Source of the DNA: Pyxidicoccus trucidator
GTDB taxonomy: Bacteria; Myxococcota; Myxococcia; Myxococcales; Myxococcaceae
Assembly (NCBI RefSeq): GCF_010894435.1
Contig: NZ_JAAIXZ010000002.1
Location: 1 to 64,000 of the forward strand
Reading direction: 5' to 3'
DNA length: 64,000 nucleotides
Made by a program: the position numbers and the translations under genes. This document shows, piece by piece, positions 19,827 through 28,750 of this stretch (position 1 is its first letter; each line of letters opens with the position of its first letter). The notes below the pieces were generated by a model. It saw nothing but the letters and a program-made list of their open reading frames with translations. It was not told the origin of the DNA and ran no database searches.

Positions 19827-20189
19827 TCACTCCGTGTCCGCGCCCTCCGGCTCGCGCCAGCGCTCGCGGCGGCGGGCGAGCAGCCGCTCCACCAACTCAC
19901 GGGCGCGCGCGTCACGGTGGTACTTCACGTCATGCCGGCTCTTGCCCTGGTTGCAGCGGGCGCAGGCCAGGGCGAGGTTGGTCAGCGCGTCGGTGCCGCC
20001 GGCCGTCTGCGGGACGATGTGCTCGATGGTGGCGCGGCTGATCGGCTCGCCATCCAGGCCCACCACCAGGTGGCCATTGCAGTGGAGGCACTTGCCCAGC
20101 CACGCCTCGCGGCCCCGGTGCTCGGTGCGCTCGAAGGTGATGTCGGTGGCGATGATGCCGAGGACGCGACGGCGCTTGGCGGTGCTCAT
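19827..20189 (-). CDS. HNH endonuclease
   Basis: A 120-residue protein with an HNH nuclease fold: 'KCLHCNGH' gives the first Cys pair, 'ATIEHIVPQTAGGTDALTNLALAC' the catalytic H-x-x-P with G-G and N-L, and 'CARCNQGKS' the second Cys pair and N-x-x-K. Such proteins nick or cut DNA using one divalent metal. ATG at 20189 lies one nucleotide after the PdeM stop, so translation should be coupled to the ligase-associated DNA repair operon. The very basic ends fit DNA binding. The longer frame to 20312 is a shadow. Confidence 0.85.
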   Translation of the reverse strand: MSTAKRRRVLGIIATDITFERTEHRGREAWLGKCLHCNGHLVVGLDGEPISRATIEHIVPQTAGGTDALTNLALACARCNQGKSRHDVKYHRDARARELVERLLARRRERWREPEGADTE

Positions 20190-20190
20190 C

Positions 20191-20844
20191 CTACACCTCG
20201 ACGACTGCGGGCTCGGCGATGGCGAAGACGCGCTCGCCGGGGCGGCGGGAGACATTGAGCCCGCCGGTGAAGGCGCTGAAGGCAGGCAGCACCCCCACGT
20301 CGCGGCCCACATGGAAGCAGGGAAGGCGGAGCCTGTCTCCCCCGCCGCTCAGGCGCACCATGGGATGGAGGTGGCCCGCCCACACGTAGCGCCCGGGCGC
20401 GGGCTCCGGGTGGTGGGCGAAGCGGAAGGGGCCCTCGTCAGCGTGGGACTCGCGGACGTCCAGGCGCCACTCCGGGGGAAGCGTCTTCACGTGGCGGTCA
20501 TGGTTGCCGCGCACCAGCACCAGCTCCACCCCGGCATGGGACTCGCGCCAGACGGCGAGCCGCTGGATGAGGGTGGGGGTGAGGCCCTGGCGGGAGTGGA
20601 TGAGGTCTCCCAGGAAGAGCAGCCGGCGGGCACCGGTGGCCGCGAGCGCGGCGGACAGGCGCGCGAGGTCATCCTCCAGCACGCCGCCCGGCAGGGGGAT
20701 GCCGTGCTGCTGGAAGCTCTCCGTCTTCCCCCAGTGCAGGTCCGCCACGGCGAGCACCCCGGCCTCGGGCCAGTAGAGGGCGCGCTCGGGGAGCAGCTCC
20801 AGGAGGGTGCCGCCTACGCGGACCTGGCATCTTCTCGCGTCCAT
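20191..20844 (-). CDS. pdeM: Ligase-associated metallophosphoesterase PdeM
   Basis: A 217-residue calcineurin-type phosphoesterase with the metal-binding series 'ADLHWGK' (D35, H37), 'LGDLIHSR', 'RGNHD' and 'WAGHLHP'. The length and the 'E-R-A-L-Y-W-P' N-terminus match the PdeM endonuclease family found with Lhr-like helicase, ATP-dependent ligase and MBL exonuclease. ATG at 20844 lies within the end of the helicase gene (31-nt overlap) and has AAGGAG just upstream. The presumed role is DNA processing in repair, in the cytosol. Confidence 0.9.
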   Translation of the reverse strand: MDARRCQVRVGGTLLELLPERALYWPEAGVLAVADLHWGKTESFQQHGIPLPGGVLEDDLARLSAALAATGARRLLFLGDLIHSRQGLTPTLIQRLAVWRESHAGVELVLVRGNHDRHVKTLPPEWRLDVRESHADEGPFRFAHHPEPAPGRYVWAGHLHPMVRLSGGGDRLRLPCFHVGRDVGVLPAFSAFTGGLNVSRRPGERVFAIAEPAVVEV

Positions 20845-23420
20845 CGCTCCTTCAGGCGCTCCACCCGCTCCAGCAGGGACTCATTGGAGACGCTGGCGCT
20901 GATGCGCTCGACGACGAGGGGGAAGCCCAGGGGCGTGGGCCTCCGCACGTGGACGAGCTCCACGGGACTGACCTCCAGGCGCTCCAGGGTGCGGCCCAGG
21001 CGCCCCTGCTCGAACTGCTGCTCCAGCACCTCGCGGCGGGCCTGGACGAGGAGGAGGTTGTCCGGGTCGTATTTGAGGAAGACGTCATAGAGGAGGGAGG
21101 AGCTGGCCTGCACCTGCCGCGTGGACTTGCGCGCCCCGGGCAGCCCCGGCAGCACCAGCCCCGCCACCCGGGCGATGTCGCGGAACTGCCGCTTCGCCAG
21201 CTCGCTGACGTTGACGCTCTCCAGCACGTCCTCCACCAGCCGCTCCCCGGTGAAGAGCGCGGGGCGCAGCGCCTCCTCGAAGGGGAAGGGCGCGGGGGTG
21301 AGCAGCTCCAGCCCGTAGTCATTCACGGACAGGCTGAAGGTGGCCTTCTGGAGCCGGGTGAGGCGCAGGGCGAGCAGCGCCGCCAGCCCCTCGTGCACCA
21401 GCCTCCCCTCGAAGGGATAGAGGAAGAGGTGGTGGCCGTCGCGCGTCTCGCACACCTCGGCCAGGAGCGAACCCGCGGCGGGGATGCGCGACAGCCGCTC
21501 CTGCGCCTCCAGCACGGGCCAGGCGGCGGACAGCTCGTCCGTGGTGACGTCGCCGTGGCGCGCGGAGTTCAGCGTGCGGCGCACGGCGGCGGCCAGCGAG
21601 CTGGACAGGGGCAGGCGGCTGCCATTCCAGCGCGGTGTCTGCGTGGCCTTGGCCTTCGCGGGCTTCACGTAGGCCGTCATGTCCTTGAAGCGGCTGAACT
21701 CCAGCCGCTTGCCGGCGAAGAGGAAGGTGTCCCCGGGCCGCAGCCGGCTGATGTAGGCCTCCTCGATGTTGCCCAGCCGGCCGCCGCTCCAGTAGCGCAG
21801 TTGCACCACCGCGTTGGAGGTGATGGTGCCGATGTTGAGGCGGTGCAGGCGGGCGATGCGCGAGTCCGCGACGATGAAGCGGCCCTCGTGCTCCACCACG
21901 CGGCGGAACTCCGGGTAGGCACGCAGCGTGGGGCCGCCCTCGCGCACCAGGGCGAGCGTCCACTCGAACTCTTCGTCCGTGAGGCTGGCGTAGGCCGCCG
22001 CGCCGCGCACCTCGTCGCGCAGCGCCTCGCGGGTGAAGCCGCCGCCCATGGCGCACGTCACCAGGTGCTGCGCGAGCACGTCCAGCGGCTTGCCCGGCGG
22101 CAGGCGCGGCTCCACCTCGCGGCGGTGGATGGCGTCTCGCGCGGCGGCCATCTCCACCAGCTCCAGCGCGTGCGTGGGGACGAAGAGGATGTGGCACGTG
22201 GCCCCGGGGCGGTGCGCGCTGCGGCCCGCGCGCTGCATGGTGCGGCCGATGCCCTTGGGGCTGCCCACCTGCACCACGCGCTCCACGGGGCCGAAGTCCA
22301 CGCCCAAATCGAGCGAGGAGGTGCACACGACGATTCGCAGCCCGCCGTCCTTCAGGCCGGCCTCCACGCGCTCGCGCTCCTCGCGGTCGATGGAGCCGTG
22401 GTGCAGGGCGATGAGGTGCTCCCACTCCGGGCGGGCGAAGCGCAGCCCCTCGAACCAGCGCTCCGCTTGCGAGCGAGTGTTGGTGAAGACCAGCGTGGAC
22501 TGCTCCGGGTCCAACCACGCGGCCACGCGGGCCAGCATGGAGAAGCCCAGGTGGCCCGACCAGGGGAAGCTGTCCACCGACTCGGGGAGCAGCGTGTCCA
22601 CCTTCACCGGGCGCTCCAGGTCCGCGCTGACGAGCGTGGGCACGCGGCCCGTGCCCACGACATGGCGCGCGGCCTCGTCCAGGTTGGCCAGCGTGGCGGA
22701 CAGCGCCCAGGTGCGGACGTCTGGAGCGAAGCGCCGCAGGCGGGCCAGGGCCAGCTCCATTTGCGTGCCGCGCTTGGAGCCGAGCAATTCGTGCCACTCG
22801 TCCACGATGACGGAGCGCAGCGAGGCGAACAGCTCCGACGCCCGCTCATTGGACAGGAGGACGGAGAGGGACTCCGGCGTGGTGATGAGCACCTCGGGCA
22901 GCCGCTCACGCTGGCGCTGGCGCACCGAGGACGACGTGTCGCCGGTGCGGCTCTCCACGTCGATGTCCGAGTCCAGCACGCGCAGGGGCTCCAGCAGCGC
23001 CTTCTCCACGTCACGCGACACGGCGCGCAGCGGCGTCACGTAGAGGACCTGGAGCCCCTTCTGGCCGCGCTCCGCCACGTCCGCCAGCGGGCCGACATAG
23101 GCCGCGTACGTCTTCCCCGCGCCCGTGGGCACGTGGATGAGGCCGCTCTCGCCGCGCGCGTAGGCGGCCCAGGCCTCCTCCTGGAAGGCATAGGGCGTCC
23201 ACCCCTTCGACGTGAACCAGCCGCGCAGCCGCTCCATGGGCGTGCCCGTCTGAGGGGTGGCGTCAGTGCTCGCCGCGGCCCGGCGACGTCTCACCGTGCG
23301 CCGCTTCTTCGCGGGAGGGCCCTGCATGGCCGGCGCGCCGCCACCTCCGCCGCCGGAGCGCAGCGCCTTCCTCCGCAGCGCAATCTGCGCCCTCAGGGTT
23401 CGCGACCTACCCGCCGGCAT
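20814..23420 (-). CDS. Ligase-associated Lhr-like DEXH helicase
   Basis: An 868-residue superfamily 2 helicase: Walker A 'PTGAGKT' (98-104), 'TPESL', DEWH box (207-210), 'SATLAN', the second RecA domain with 'VFTNTRSQAERW' and 'QRAGRSAHRPG', then a long Lhr-type winged-helix and DUF4094-like C-terminal region. The order and size match the ligase-associated DNA damage response helicase. The N-terminal 60 residues are basic and Gly/Arg-rich, perhaps a DNA-binding tail. It overlaps the ligase gene by 14 nt and PdeM by 31 nt. Confidence 0.95.
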   Translation of the reverse strand: MPAGRSRTLRAQIALRRKALRSGGGGGGAPAMQGPPAKKRRTVRRRRAAASTDATPQTGTPMERLRGWFTSKGWTPYAFQEEAWAAYARGESGLIHVPTGAGKTYAAYVGPLADVAERGQKGLQVLYVTPLRAVSRDVEKALLEPLRVLDSDIDVESRTGDTSSSVRQRQRERLPEVLITTPESLSVLLSNERASELFASLRSVIVDEWHELLGSKRGTQMELALARLRRFAPDVRTWALSATLANLDEAARHVVGTGRVPTLVSADLERPVKVDTLLPESVDSFPWSGHLGFSMLARVAAWLDPEQSTLVFTNTRSQAERWFEGLRFARPEWEHLIALHHGSIDREERERVEAGLKDGGLRIVVCTSSLDLGVDFGPVERVVQVGSPKGIGRTMQRAGRSAHRPGATCHILFVPTHALELVEMAAARDAIHRREVEPRLPPGKPLDVLAQHLVTCAMGGGFTREALRDEVRGAAAYASLTDEEFEWTLALVREGGPTLRAYPEFRRVVEHEGRFIVADSRIARLHRLNIGTITSNAVVQLRYWSGGRLGNIEEAYISRLRPGDTFLFAGKRLEFSRFKDMTAYVKPAKAKATQTPRWNGSRLPLSSSLAAAVRRTLNSARHGDVTTDELSAAWPVLEAQERLSRIPAAGSLLAEVCETRDGHHLFLYPFEGRLVHEGLAALLALRLTRLQKATFSLSVNDYGLELLTPAPFPFEEALRPALFTGERLVEDVLESVNVSELAKRQFRDIARVAGLVLPGLPGARKSTRQVQASSSLLYDVFLKYDPDNLLLVQARREVLEQQFEQGRLGRTLERLEVSPVELVHVRRPTPLGFPLVVERISASVSNESLLERVERLKERWTREDARSA

Positions 23421-25002
23421 GGAGCAGCTCCTTCAGGGTGTCCAGCGTGTCCGCGTCCTGGGGCTTCTTGTCCGTGCGCCACCGGGCGATGCGGGGGAAG
23501 CGCAGCGCCACTCCCGACTTGTGACGGGGGGAGGCCTGGATGCCCTCGAAGTGCAGCTCGAAGACCTGCTCGGGCTCCACCGAGCGCACCGGCCCGTACT
23601 TCTCCTTCGTGTGCGCGCGAATCCACCGGTCCAGCCGGCCAATCTCCTCGTCCGTGAGGCCGGAGTACGCCTTCGTCACCGGCTGTAGCTCCGTGCCGTT
23701 CCACACCGCGAAGGTGTAGTCGGTGTACAGCGACGAGCGCCGGCCATGGCCCGGGTGCGCGTACAGCAGCACCGCGTCCACGGTGAACGGGTCTATCTTC
23801 CACTTCCACCAGTCGCCCCGCTTGCGCCCGGTGAGGTACGCCGAGTCGAGCCGCTTGAGCATGAAGCCCTCGACGTTGCGCTCGCGGGCCTCGCCTCGCA
23901 CGTGCGCCAGGTCCTCCCACGTGGTCGCCTTCACCGAGGGGGAGAGGGGGAAGCGGGGCCGGTCCTCGAGCAGCGCCTCCAGCTTCGCGCGCCGCTCGCG
24001 CAGCGGCAGCTCGCGCACGTCCTTCCCGCCGAGCTCCAGCAGGTCATAGACGATGAACGCGGCGGGGGCCTCCGCGAGCACCTTGGGCGTCAGCTTCTGC
24101 CTGCCGATGCGGCGCTGGAGCAGCGCGAAGGGCAGGGGCTTTCCGTCCTCATAGGCCAGCACCTCGCCGTCCAGCACCGTGCCCTCCGGCAGCGCGGCGG
24201 CGGCCTCGGAGATTTCGGGGAAGCGCTCGGTGATGAGCTCCTCGCCCCGGCTCCACAGGTACACGCCGCCCTGGCGGCGGATGAGCTGGCCGCGGATTCC
24301 GTCCCACTTCCACTCCACCAGCCAGTCCGCGAGGTCGCCCAGCGCCTCCGGCGGCTGCTCCAGCGGCGAGGCCAGATAGAAGGGGTAGGGCCGCGAGCTG
24401 TGCCCGTCCGAGACATCCGGCGACACGAGCTGCCGGAAGAAGGACGGCGTGGGCGTCCACGTCCCCATCAGCCGGTGCGCCACGCTGGGCGGCGGCAGCC
24501 CCGCCACCTGGGCCACGGCGCGAACCACCAGCGTGGCGGAGACGCCCACGCGCAGCTCTCCTGTGAGCATCTTGTTGAGCAGGAACAGCTCCCGCCGGGG
24601 CATGGCCTTCCACCAGGACACCACCCGCTCACGCTGCTCGGCGGCGTCCAGGTTCCGCAGGGGCAGCAGGCGCTGCTCCAGCCAGACGGACAGCGGCAAC
24701 TCCTCGGGCCCGGGCGGGCGCTCCAGGCCGTCCAGCAGCAGGGCAATCACTTCCGCGAGGTCGCCCACGGAGGCGTAGACCTCCTCGAAGAGCCAGCCGG
24801 GGATGCCTGTCAGCTCCTGCGTCCAGCCCACCAGCAGCTTCGTGGTGAGCAGCCGCTTCAGCTTCTGGCCCGTGAGGAAGTACAGCGCCCAGGCCGCGTC
24901 CTCGGGCGGGGCTTCCTTGAAGTAGCGCGCCAGCGCGTCCACCTTCGCGTTGGTGGACGTGGTCTGGTCCAGCGCTTCGTAGAGGTCCGCCAGTCGCCGC
25001 AC
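23407..25002 (-). CDS. ATP-dependent DNA ligase (repair-associated)
   Basis: A 531-residue ATP-dependent ligase. It has an N-terminal DNA-binding helical domain, the nucleotidyl-transfer lysine in 'KWDGIRG' (K232), motif III/IV-like 'VLDGEVLAYEDGKPLPFALLQRR', 'EGFMLKRLDSAYLTGRKRGDWWKWK' (motifs IV-V), and a C-terminal OB fold ending in 'PRIARWRTDKKPQDAD'. This is the ligase-B-like clade encoded with an Lhr-like helicase, not the replicative NAD ligase. It starts 3 nt after the exonuclease stop, so the genes are coupled. Confidence 0.95.
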   Translation of the reverse strand: MRRLADLYEALDQTTSTNAKVDALARYFKEAPPEDAAWALYFLTGQKLKRLLTTKLLVGWTQELTGIPGWLFEEVYASVGDLAEVIALLLDGLERPPGPEELPLSVWLEQRLLPLRNLDAAEQRERVVSWWKAMPRRELFLLNKMLTGELRVGVSATLVVRAVAQVAGLPPPSVAHRLMGTWTPTPSFFRQLVSPDVSDGHSSRPYPFYLASPLEQPPEALGDLADWLVEWKWDGIRGQLIRRQGGVYLWSRGEELITERFPEISEAAAALPEGTVLDGEVLAYEDGKPLPFALLQRRIGRQKLTPKVLAEAPAAFIVYDLLELGGKDVRELPLRERRAKLEALLEDRPRFPLSPSVKATTWEDLAHVRGEARERNVEGFMLKRLDSAYLTGRKRGDWWKWKIDPFTVDAVLLYAHPGHGRRSSLYTDYTFAVWNGTELQPVTKAYSGLTDEEIGRLDRWIRAHTKEKYGPVRSVEPEQVFELHFEGIQASPRHKSGVALRFPRIARWRTDKKPQDADTLDTLKELLHAGG

Positions 25003-25005
25003 GCG

Positions 25006-26070
25006 TCAGTCCTCCGCCTCGCCCTCGAAGGGCGTGGCCAGGGGCGCCGCGTCCACGCCGTTGTCCCTCAGGTAGTGCGCCAGCGGGTCCGTGTAGCCGT
25101 GCGTCACCAGCACCCGCTCCGCGCGCGTTTCCGCCACCGTGCGCAGGAGGTCCGGCCAGTCCGCGTGGTCCGACAGCACGAAGCCCCGGTCGAAGCCGCG
25201 CCGCCGCCGGTTGCCGCGCACCCGCATCCACCCGGACGCGAAGCCCGTCTCGTACTCGCCGAAGCGGCGCATCCACGTGGAGCCCCCCGCGCTGGGCGGT
25301 GCCAGCACCAGCGCGCCCGCGAAGGACGTGCCCTTCTCCACCTCCGACACCAATTGCGTGGGAAGCATGTGCACGCCCGCCTCGCGGTACACGGCCACCA
25401 GACTGTTGAGGGCCCCATGCACGTAGGCCGGCCGGTCCGTCAGCCGCGCCAGCTCCGCGAGGATGCGCTGCGCCTTGCCCAGCGCGTAGCAGAACAGCAC
25501 CGAGGCGCGGCCCACCGCGCGGTTGGCGTCCCACCACCCCAGGATGTCCTCCGCCACCAGCCGCGTGTCGTCCCAGCGGTAGATGGGCAGCCCGAAGGTG
25601 GCCTCGCTGATGAAGGTGTTGCAGCGCACCACCTCGAAGGACGCGCACGTCGGGTCCGGCGCGCGCTTGTAGTCGCCCGAGATGACCCACACCTCGCCTT
25701 TGTGCTCGATGCGAATCTGCGCGCTGCCCAGCACGTGGCCCGCGGGATGGAAGCTGACGGTGACGTCGTTGATGGACAGCCGCTCGCCGTACTCCAGCGT
25801 GTCGATGGGCGAGTCCGCGCCCAACCTCCGGTGCAGCAGCCCCTCGCCTGCCCGGGCGCCCAGGTAGCGGCGGCTGCCACTTCGCGCATGGTCCCCGTGC
25901 GCGTGGGTGATGAGGGCCCGCTCCACGGGGCGCCAGGGGTCGATATGGAAGTCACCCGGGGCGCAGTACAGCCCCTGCGGCGTCACCGTGATGAGCGGCG
26001 GTCTGTCCTGGAAGGGATAGGAGGCGCTCAAAGCTTCATTCAGATAGCGAGGCAAACCGAAGGCGGCCAC
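25006..26070 (-). CDS. Ligase-associated MBL-fold exonuclease
   Basis: A 354-residue metallo-beta-lactamase-fold nuclease of the beta-CASP/SNM1-like group. Metal motif 'THAHGDH' (H56, H58, D60, H61), 'FHPAGHVLGSAQ', 'VISGDYKRAPDPT', and late 'SDHADWPDL' and 'THGYTDP' are visible. This is the first gene of the repair operon; the family works with the ligase and Lhr helicase, perhaps on crosslinks or 5' ends (proposed for the family). Many homologues start near 'PLITVTPQGLYC', so the first ~24 residues may not be translated. It is divergent from the gene at 26236. Confidence 0.92.
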   Translation of the reverse strand: MAAFGLPRYLNEALSASYPFQDRPPLITVTPQGLYCAPGDFHIDPWRPVERALITHAHGDHARSGSRRYLGARAGEGLLHRRLGADSPIDTLEYGERLSINDVTVSFHPAGHVLGSAQIRIEHKGEVWVISGDYKRAPDPTCASFEVVRCNTFISEATFGLPIYRWDDTRLVAEDILGWWDANRAVGRASVLFCYALGKAQRILAELARLTDRPAYVHGALNSLVAVYREAGVHMLPTQLVSEVEKGTSFAGALVLAPPSAGGSTWMRRFGEYETGFASGWMRVRGNRRRRGFDRGFVLSDHADWPDLLRTVAETRAERVLVTHGYTDPLAHYLRDNGVDAAPLATPFEGEAED

Positions 26071-26176
26071 CCGAGGTGTGTGTCCGCCCTACGGGCCGCT
26101 GCCCCCTGGGCTGCCTCCCGGACACCCGCCTGTCACCCTCCGGCCGCGCGCCCTTCCACGGGAATACCGAGCCCTC

Positions 26177-26205
26177 TTGGACGGCGCGTGCGGACGGGCG
26201 ATAAC
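26177..26205 (+). promoter_or_regulatory. Sigma-70-like promoter
   Basis: TTGGAC at 26177-26182 and GATAAC at 26200-26205 are separated by exactly 17 nt, matching four of six consensus bases at -35 and four of six at -10. The ATG of the next gene lies at 26236, giving a short leader of roughly 25 nt. This is the best promoter match seen in the window. Confidence 0.55.
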
Positions 26206-26235
26206 GGCGGCACCTCCCGCACTGGATGGCTTCGC

Positions 26236-27186
26236 ATGACGCCCGCCCTGCTGCTGTCGCTGGTCCTCTCCCAAACGCCCGAGCCCGAAGTCCACTACAC
26301 CGCCGCGTCCCTGGAGGAAGGGGCGGACGCGTCGAAGCGCACCCTGGAGAGCTACGACTTCACGCAGTTCGAGCCGACCGGGAAGCAGGCGAGCCTCTTC
26401 GTGGGCGTGGACGAGGCGAACCTCCGCCAGTCGCCCGCCGCCGACGCGGCCGTCGTCACCACGCTGATGCTGGGCTCCCCCGTGCAGGTGCTGAAGCGCG
26501 GCGAGGAGCGCCTGAAGGTGGGGGAGTACGTCAACCACTGGTACCAGGTGACGTACCTGGACACGAAGGGCACTCCGGGCACAGAGGACGACCAGCCCTT
26601 CACGGGCTGGATTTTCGGCAACACCCTCACGCCCTTCCGCTTCGAGGGGGACTTCGACGGCGACGGGGAGCAGGAGGTGGCCACGGTGGTGATGAGCGCG
26701 GACTTCAAGATTCGCGTCCGCGTCCTGGAGCCCAACGTGAAGCCGCCCCGCCGCGTCAGCAGCGTGGATGTCTCTCCCGCCGGCCAGGCCTACCTGAGTG
26801 TGAACGGAGGCCCGGCGAAGGCGAAGCTCGTCTCGTCGAAGACGGCGGGCCTCGCGCTGGTGCAGGTGGACTCGTCGCCCGAGGCGTGCGGCGACTTCAG
26901 CACCGCGTACGTGAGCTACACGGTGCCGGGAAAGAAGAAGGGCGTGCTCGGCAAGGCGAAGCTGGCCCTGGAGCTGGGCGGCCTGTCGGACTCGCCCACC
27001 TACTCTTCATACAAGGTCTCCTTCCAGCCGAAGCAGCAGGGCCTCACGGTGGTTCGCACGAACACCGAGGAGGACGAAGCCGGCAAGACGCTGAAGACGA
27101 CCGAGCGCACGAAGTACAAGCTCGCCGATGGCGTGTTCTCCGAGGTGAAGCCCTCGGGCGCCGCCATGGCAGAGACGCAGCCGTAG
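26236..27186 (+). CDS. Secreted protein with SH3-like domain
   Basis: A 316-residue protein with a short signal peptide ('MTPALLLSLVLSQ'). An SH3b-like domain at residues ~50-130 has 'GVDEANLRQSPAADAAVVTTLMLGS' and 'HWYQVTYLDTKG ... GWIFGNTLTP'. An FG-GAP-like 'GDFDGDGEQEVATVVM' segment and an unassigned C-terminal beta-rich region follow. Bacterial SH3 domains often bind cell-wall peptides, so an envelope role is plausible. ATG at 26236 follows a good promoter. The function is unknown. Confidence 0.7.
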   Translation: MTPALLLSLVLSQTPEPEVHYTAASLEEGADASKRTLESYDFTQFEPTGKQASLFVGVDEANLRQSPAADAAVVTTLMLGSPVQVLKRGEERLKVGEYVNHWYQVTYLDTKGTPGTEDDQPFTGWIFGNTLTPFRFEGDFDGDGEQEVATVVMSADFKIRVRVLEPNVKPPRRVSSVDVSPAGQAYLSVNGGPAKAKLVSSKTAGLALVQVDSSPEACGDFSTAYVSYTVPGKKKGVLGKAKLALELGGLSDSPTYSSYKVSFQPKQQGLTVVRTNTEEDEAGKTLKTTERTKYKLADGVFSEVKPSGAAMAETQP

Positions 27187-27216
27187 CCCCGAGGCCCTGT
27201 AGTCGGGCACCCCCAT

Positions 27217-27240
27217 CCTCCTCCCGTTACTGGGAGGAGG
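27217..27240 (+). promoter_or_regulatory. Hairpin covering the trpE ribosome-binding site
   Basis: CCTCCTCCC (27217-27225) pairs perfectly with GGGAGGAGG (27232-27240) over a 6-nt loop. The 3' arm is the main Shine-Dalgarno-like sequence, ending 10 nt before the trpE ATG; a second GGGGAG at 27239-27244 is partly free. It may hide the ribosome site, or act as terminator of the upstream gene, which stops at 27186. Confidence 0.5.
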
Positions 27241-27250
27241 GGAGCAAGTC

Positions 27251-28750
27251 ATGACGATGGATGCACAGGAGCGGAAGGCGGCCTACCGGCAGCTCGCGGA
27301 GAAGGGCGAGGCGGTGCCGGTGTCGGTGGTGCTGCCGGCGGACCTGGACACGCCGCTGTCGGCGTACCTGAAGCTGGGCGGAGGCTCGCGCGGCTTCATC
27401 CTCGAGTCCTGCTACGGCGGCGAGCGCTTCGGGCGCTACAGCCACGTGGGCGCGGAGCCCGCGGGCCGCGTGCGGTTGGACCCGACGGGGGCCACCCTGT
27501 GGCGTGGCTCGCGCGAGGAGCGCCGCGAGGGCAAGCCCCTGGACGTGCTGCGCGGGCTGTGGCGCGAGCTGGCCGTGGCCCGGCTGCCCGGTGAGGCGCC
27601 GTTCCTGGGCGGGCTCGTGGGGTACATGGGCTACAACTGCTTCTCGTGGCTGGAGCCCACCGTGCCGGACCGGCACCCGCGCGACACCTCCTTCCCCGAC
27701 TCGGAATGGCTGGTGTGCGAGGACTTCGTCACCCACGACTCGCGCACCGGGACGCTCAAGGCCACCGCCATCGCCCGGCCCTCGCTGCATGGCAGCGCCG
27801 CCGCCGCGTTGAAGGACGCCGAGGAGCGCGCGCAGGCCATGGCGGAGCGGCTGCTCCAGCCCCTGCCCGCGGAGGCGTACGCGGCCGGCCCGCGCATGCG
27901 CGGTGACGCGGCGCCCGTGGCGTGCTGGGACCGCGCCGGCTACGAGGCCGCCGTGGAGCGGGCCAAGGAATACATCCGCGCCGGAGACATCTTCCAGGTG
28001 GTGCTCGCGCGGCGCTTCGAGGCGCGCGGCGCGCCGCCTCCGCTGTCGCTCTACCGGGCGCTGCGGCGGGTGAACCCGTCGCCGTACCTCTTCCTGGTGG
28101 AGCTGGGGGAGGCCCGCGCGCTGGTGGGCGCGTCGCCGGAGCTGCTGGTGCAGGTGCGCGACGGCGACGTGGTGGTGCGGCCCCTCGCGGGCACGCGCCG
28201 CCGGGGCGCCACGGAGGCCGAGGACCTGGCGCTGGAGAAGGAGCTGCTCGCGGACGAGAAGGAGCTGGCCGAGCACGTCATGCTGGTGGACCTGGGCCGC
28301 AACGACGTGGGCCGCGTGGCGGCGCCGGGCTCGGTGCGCGTCGAGGACATGAAGGTCATCGAGCGCTACAGCCACGTGATGCACATCGTCTCGCAGGTGC
28401 GCGGGAAGCTGGACGCGAAGTACGACGCGCTGGATGCGCTGGCCAGCACGTTCCCCGCGGGCACCGTGTCGGGCGCTCCCAAGATTCGCGCGATGCAGAT
28501 CATCGACGAGCTGGAGCCGCAGCGGCGCGGGCCCTACGCGGGCGCGGTGGGCTACCTGTCCTTCTGCGGCACGCTGGACGTGGCGATTGCGCTGCGGACC
28601 TTCTTCGTGGACGGAGACCGGACGCTGTGGACCTCGGGCGCGGGCCTGGTGGCGGACTCGGTGCCGTCCAAGGAAGCGGATGAGACCGAGGCCAAGGCGG
28701 GTGCCATGGCCGCCGCGCTGCGCATGGCGCGTGAGGGAGGTGGCCGGTGA
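27251..28750 (+). CDS. trpE: Anthranilate synthase component I
   Basis: A 499-residue chorismate-utilising enzyme that makes anthranilate with TrpG, the first step of tryptophan synthesis. Signatures are 'GFILESC' (tryptophan feedback-site L/I-L-E-S region), 'YIRAGDIFQVVLARRFEA', 'VRPLAGTRRRG', 'ELAEHVMLVDLGRNDVGRV' and 'GTVSGAPKIRAMQIIDELEP'. ATG at 27251 follows GGGAGGAGGGGAG. The stop overlaps the trpG GTG start (GTGA), so the two subunits are translationally coupled. It is on the opposite strand from the other trp genes, 4-9 kb away. Confidence 0.96.
   Translation: MTMDAQERKAAYRQLAEKGEAVPVSVVLPADLDTPLSAYLKLGGGSRGFILESCYGGERFGRYSHVGAEPAGRVRLDPTGATLWRGSREERREGKPLDVLRGLWRELAVARLPGEAPFLGGLVGYMGYNCFSWLEPTVPDRHPRDTSFPDSEWLVCEDFVTHDSRTGTLKATAIARPSLHGSAAAALKDAEERAQAMAERLLQPLPAEAYAAGPRMRGDAAPVACWDRAGYEAAVERAKEYIRAGDIFQVVLARRFEARGAPPPLSLYRALRRVNPSPYLFLVELGEARALVGASPELLVQVRDGDVVVRPLAGTRRRGATEAEDLALEKELLADEKELAEHVMLVDLGRNDVGRVAAPGSVRVEDMKVIERYSHVMHIVSQVRGKLDAKYDALDALASTFPAGTVSGAPKIRAMQIIDELEPQRRGPYAGAVGYLSFCGTLDVAIALRTFFVDGDRTLWTSGAGLVADSVPSKEADETEAKAGAMAAALRMAREGGGR

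Noticed and set aside
23746..26235. Very long plus-strand frame opposite the ligase and exonuclease genes, joined to the SH3-like gene
   Set aside because: It is the antisense shadow of firm genes; only the part from 26236, with promoter and signal peptide, is credible.
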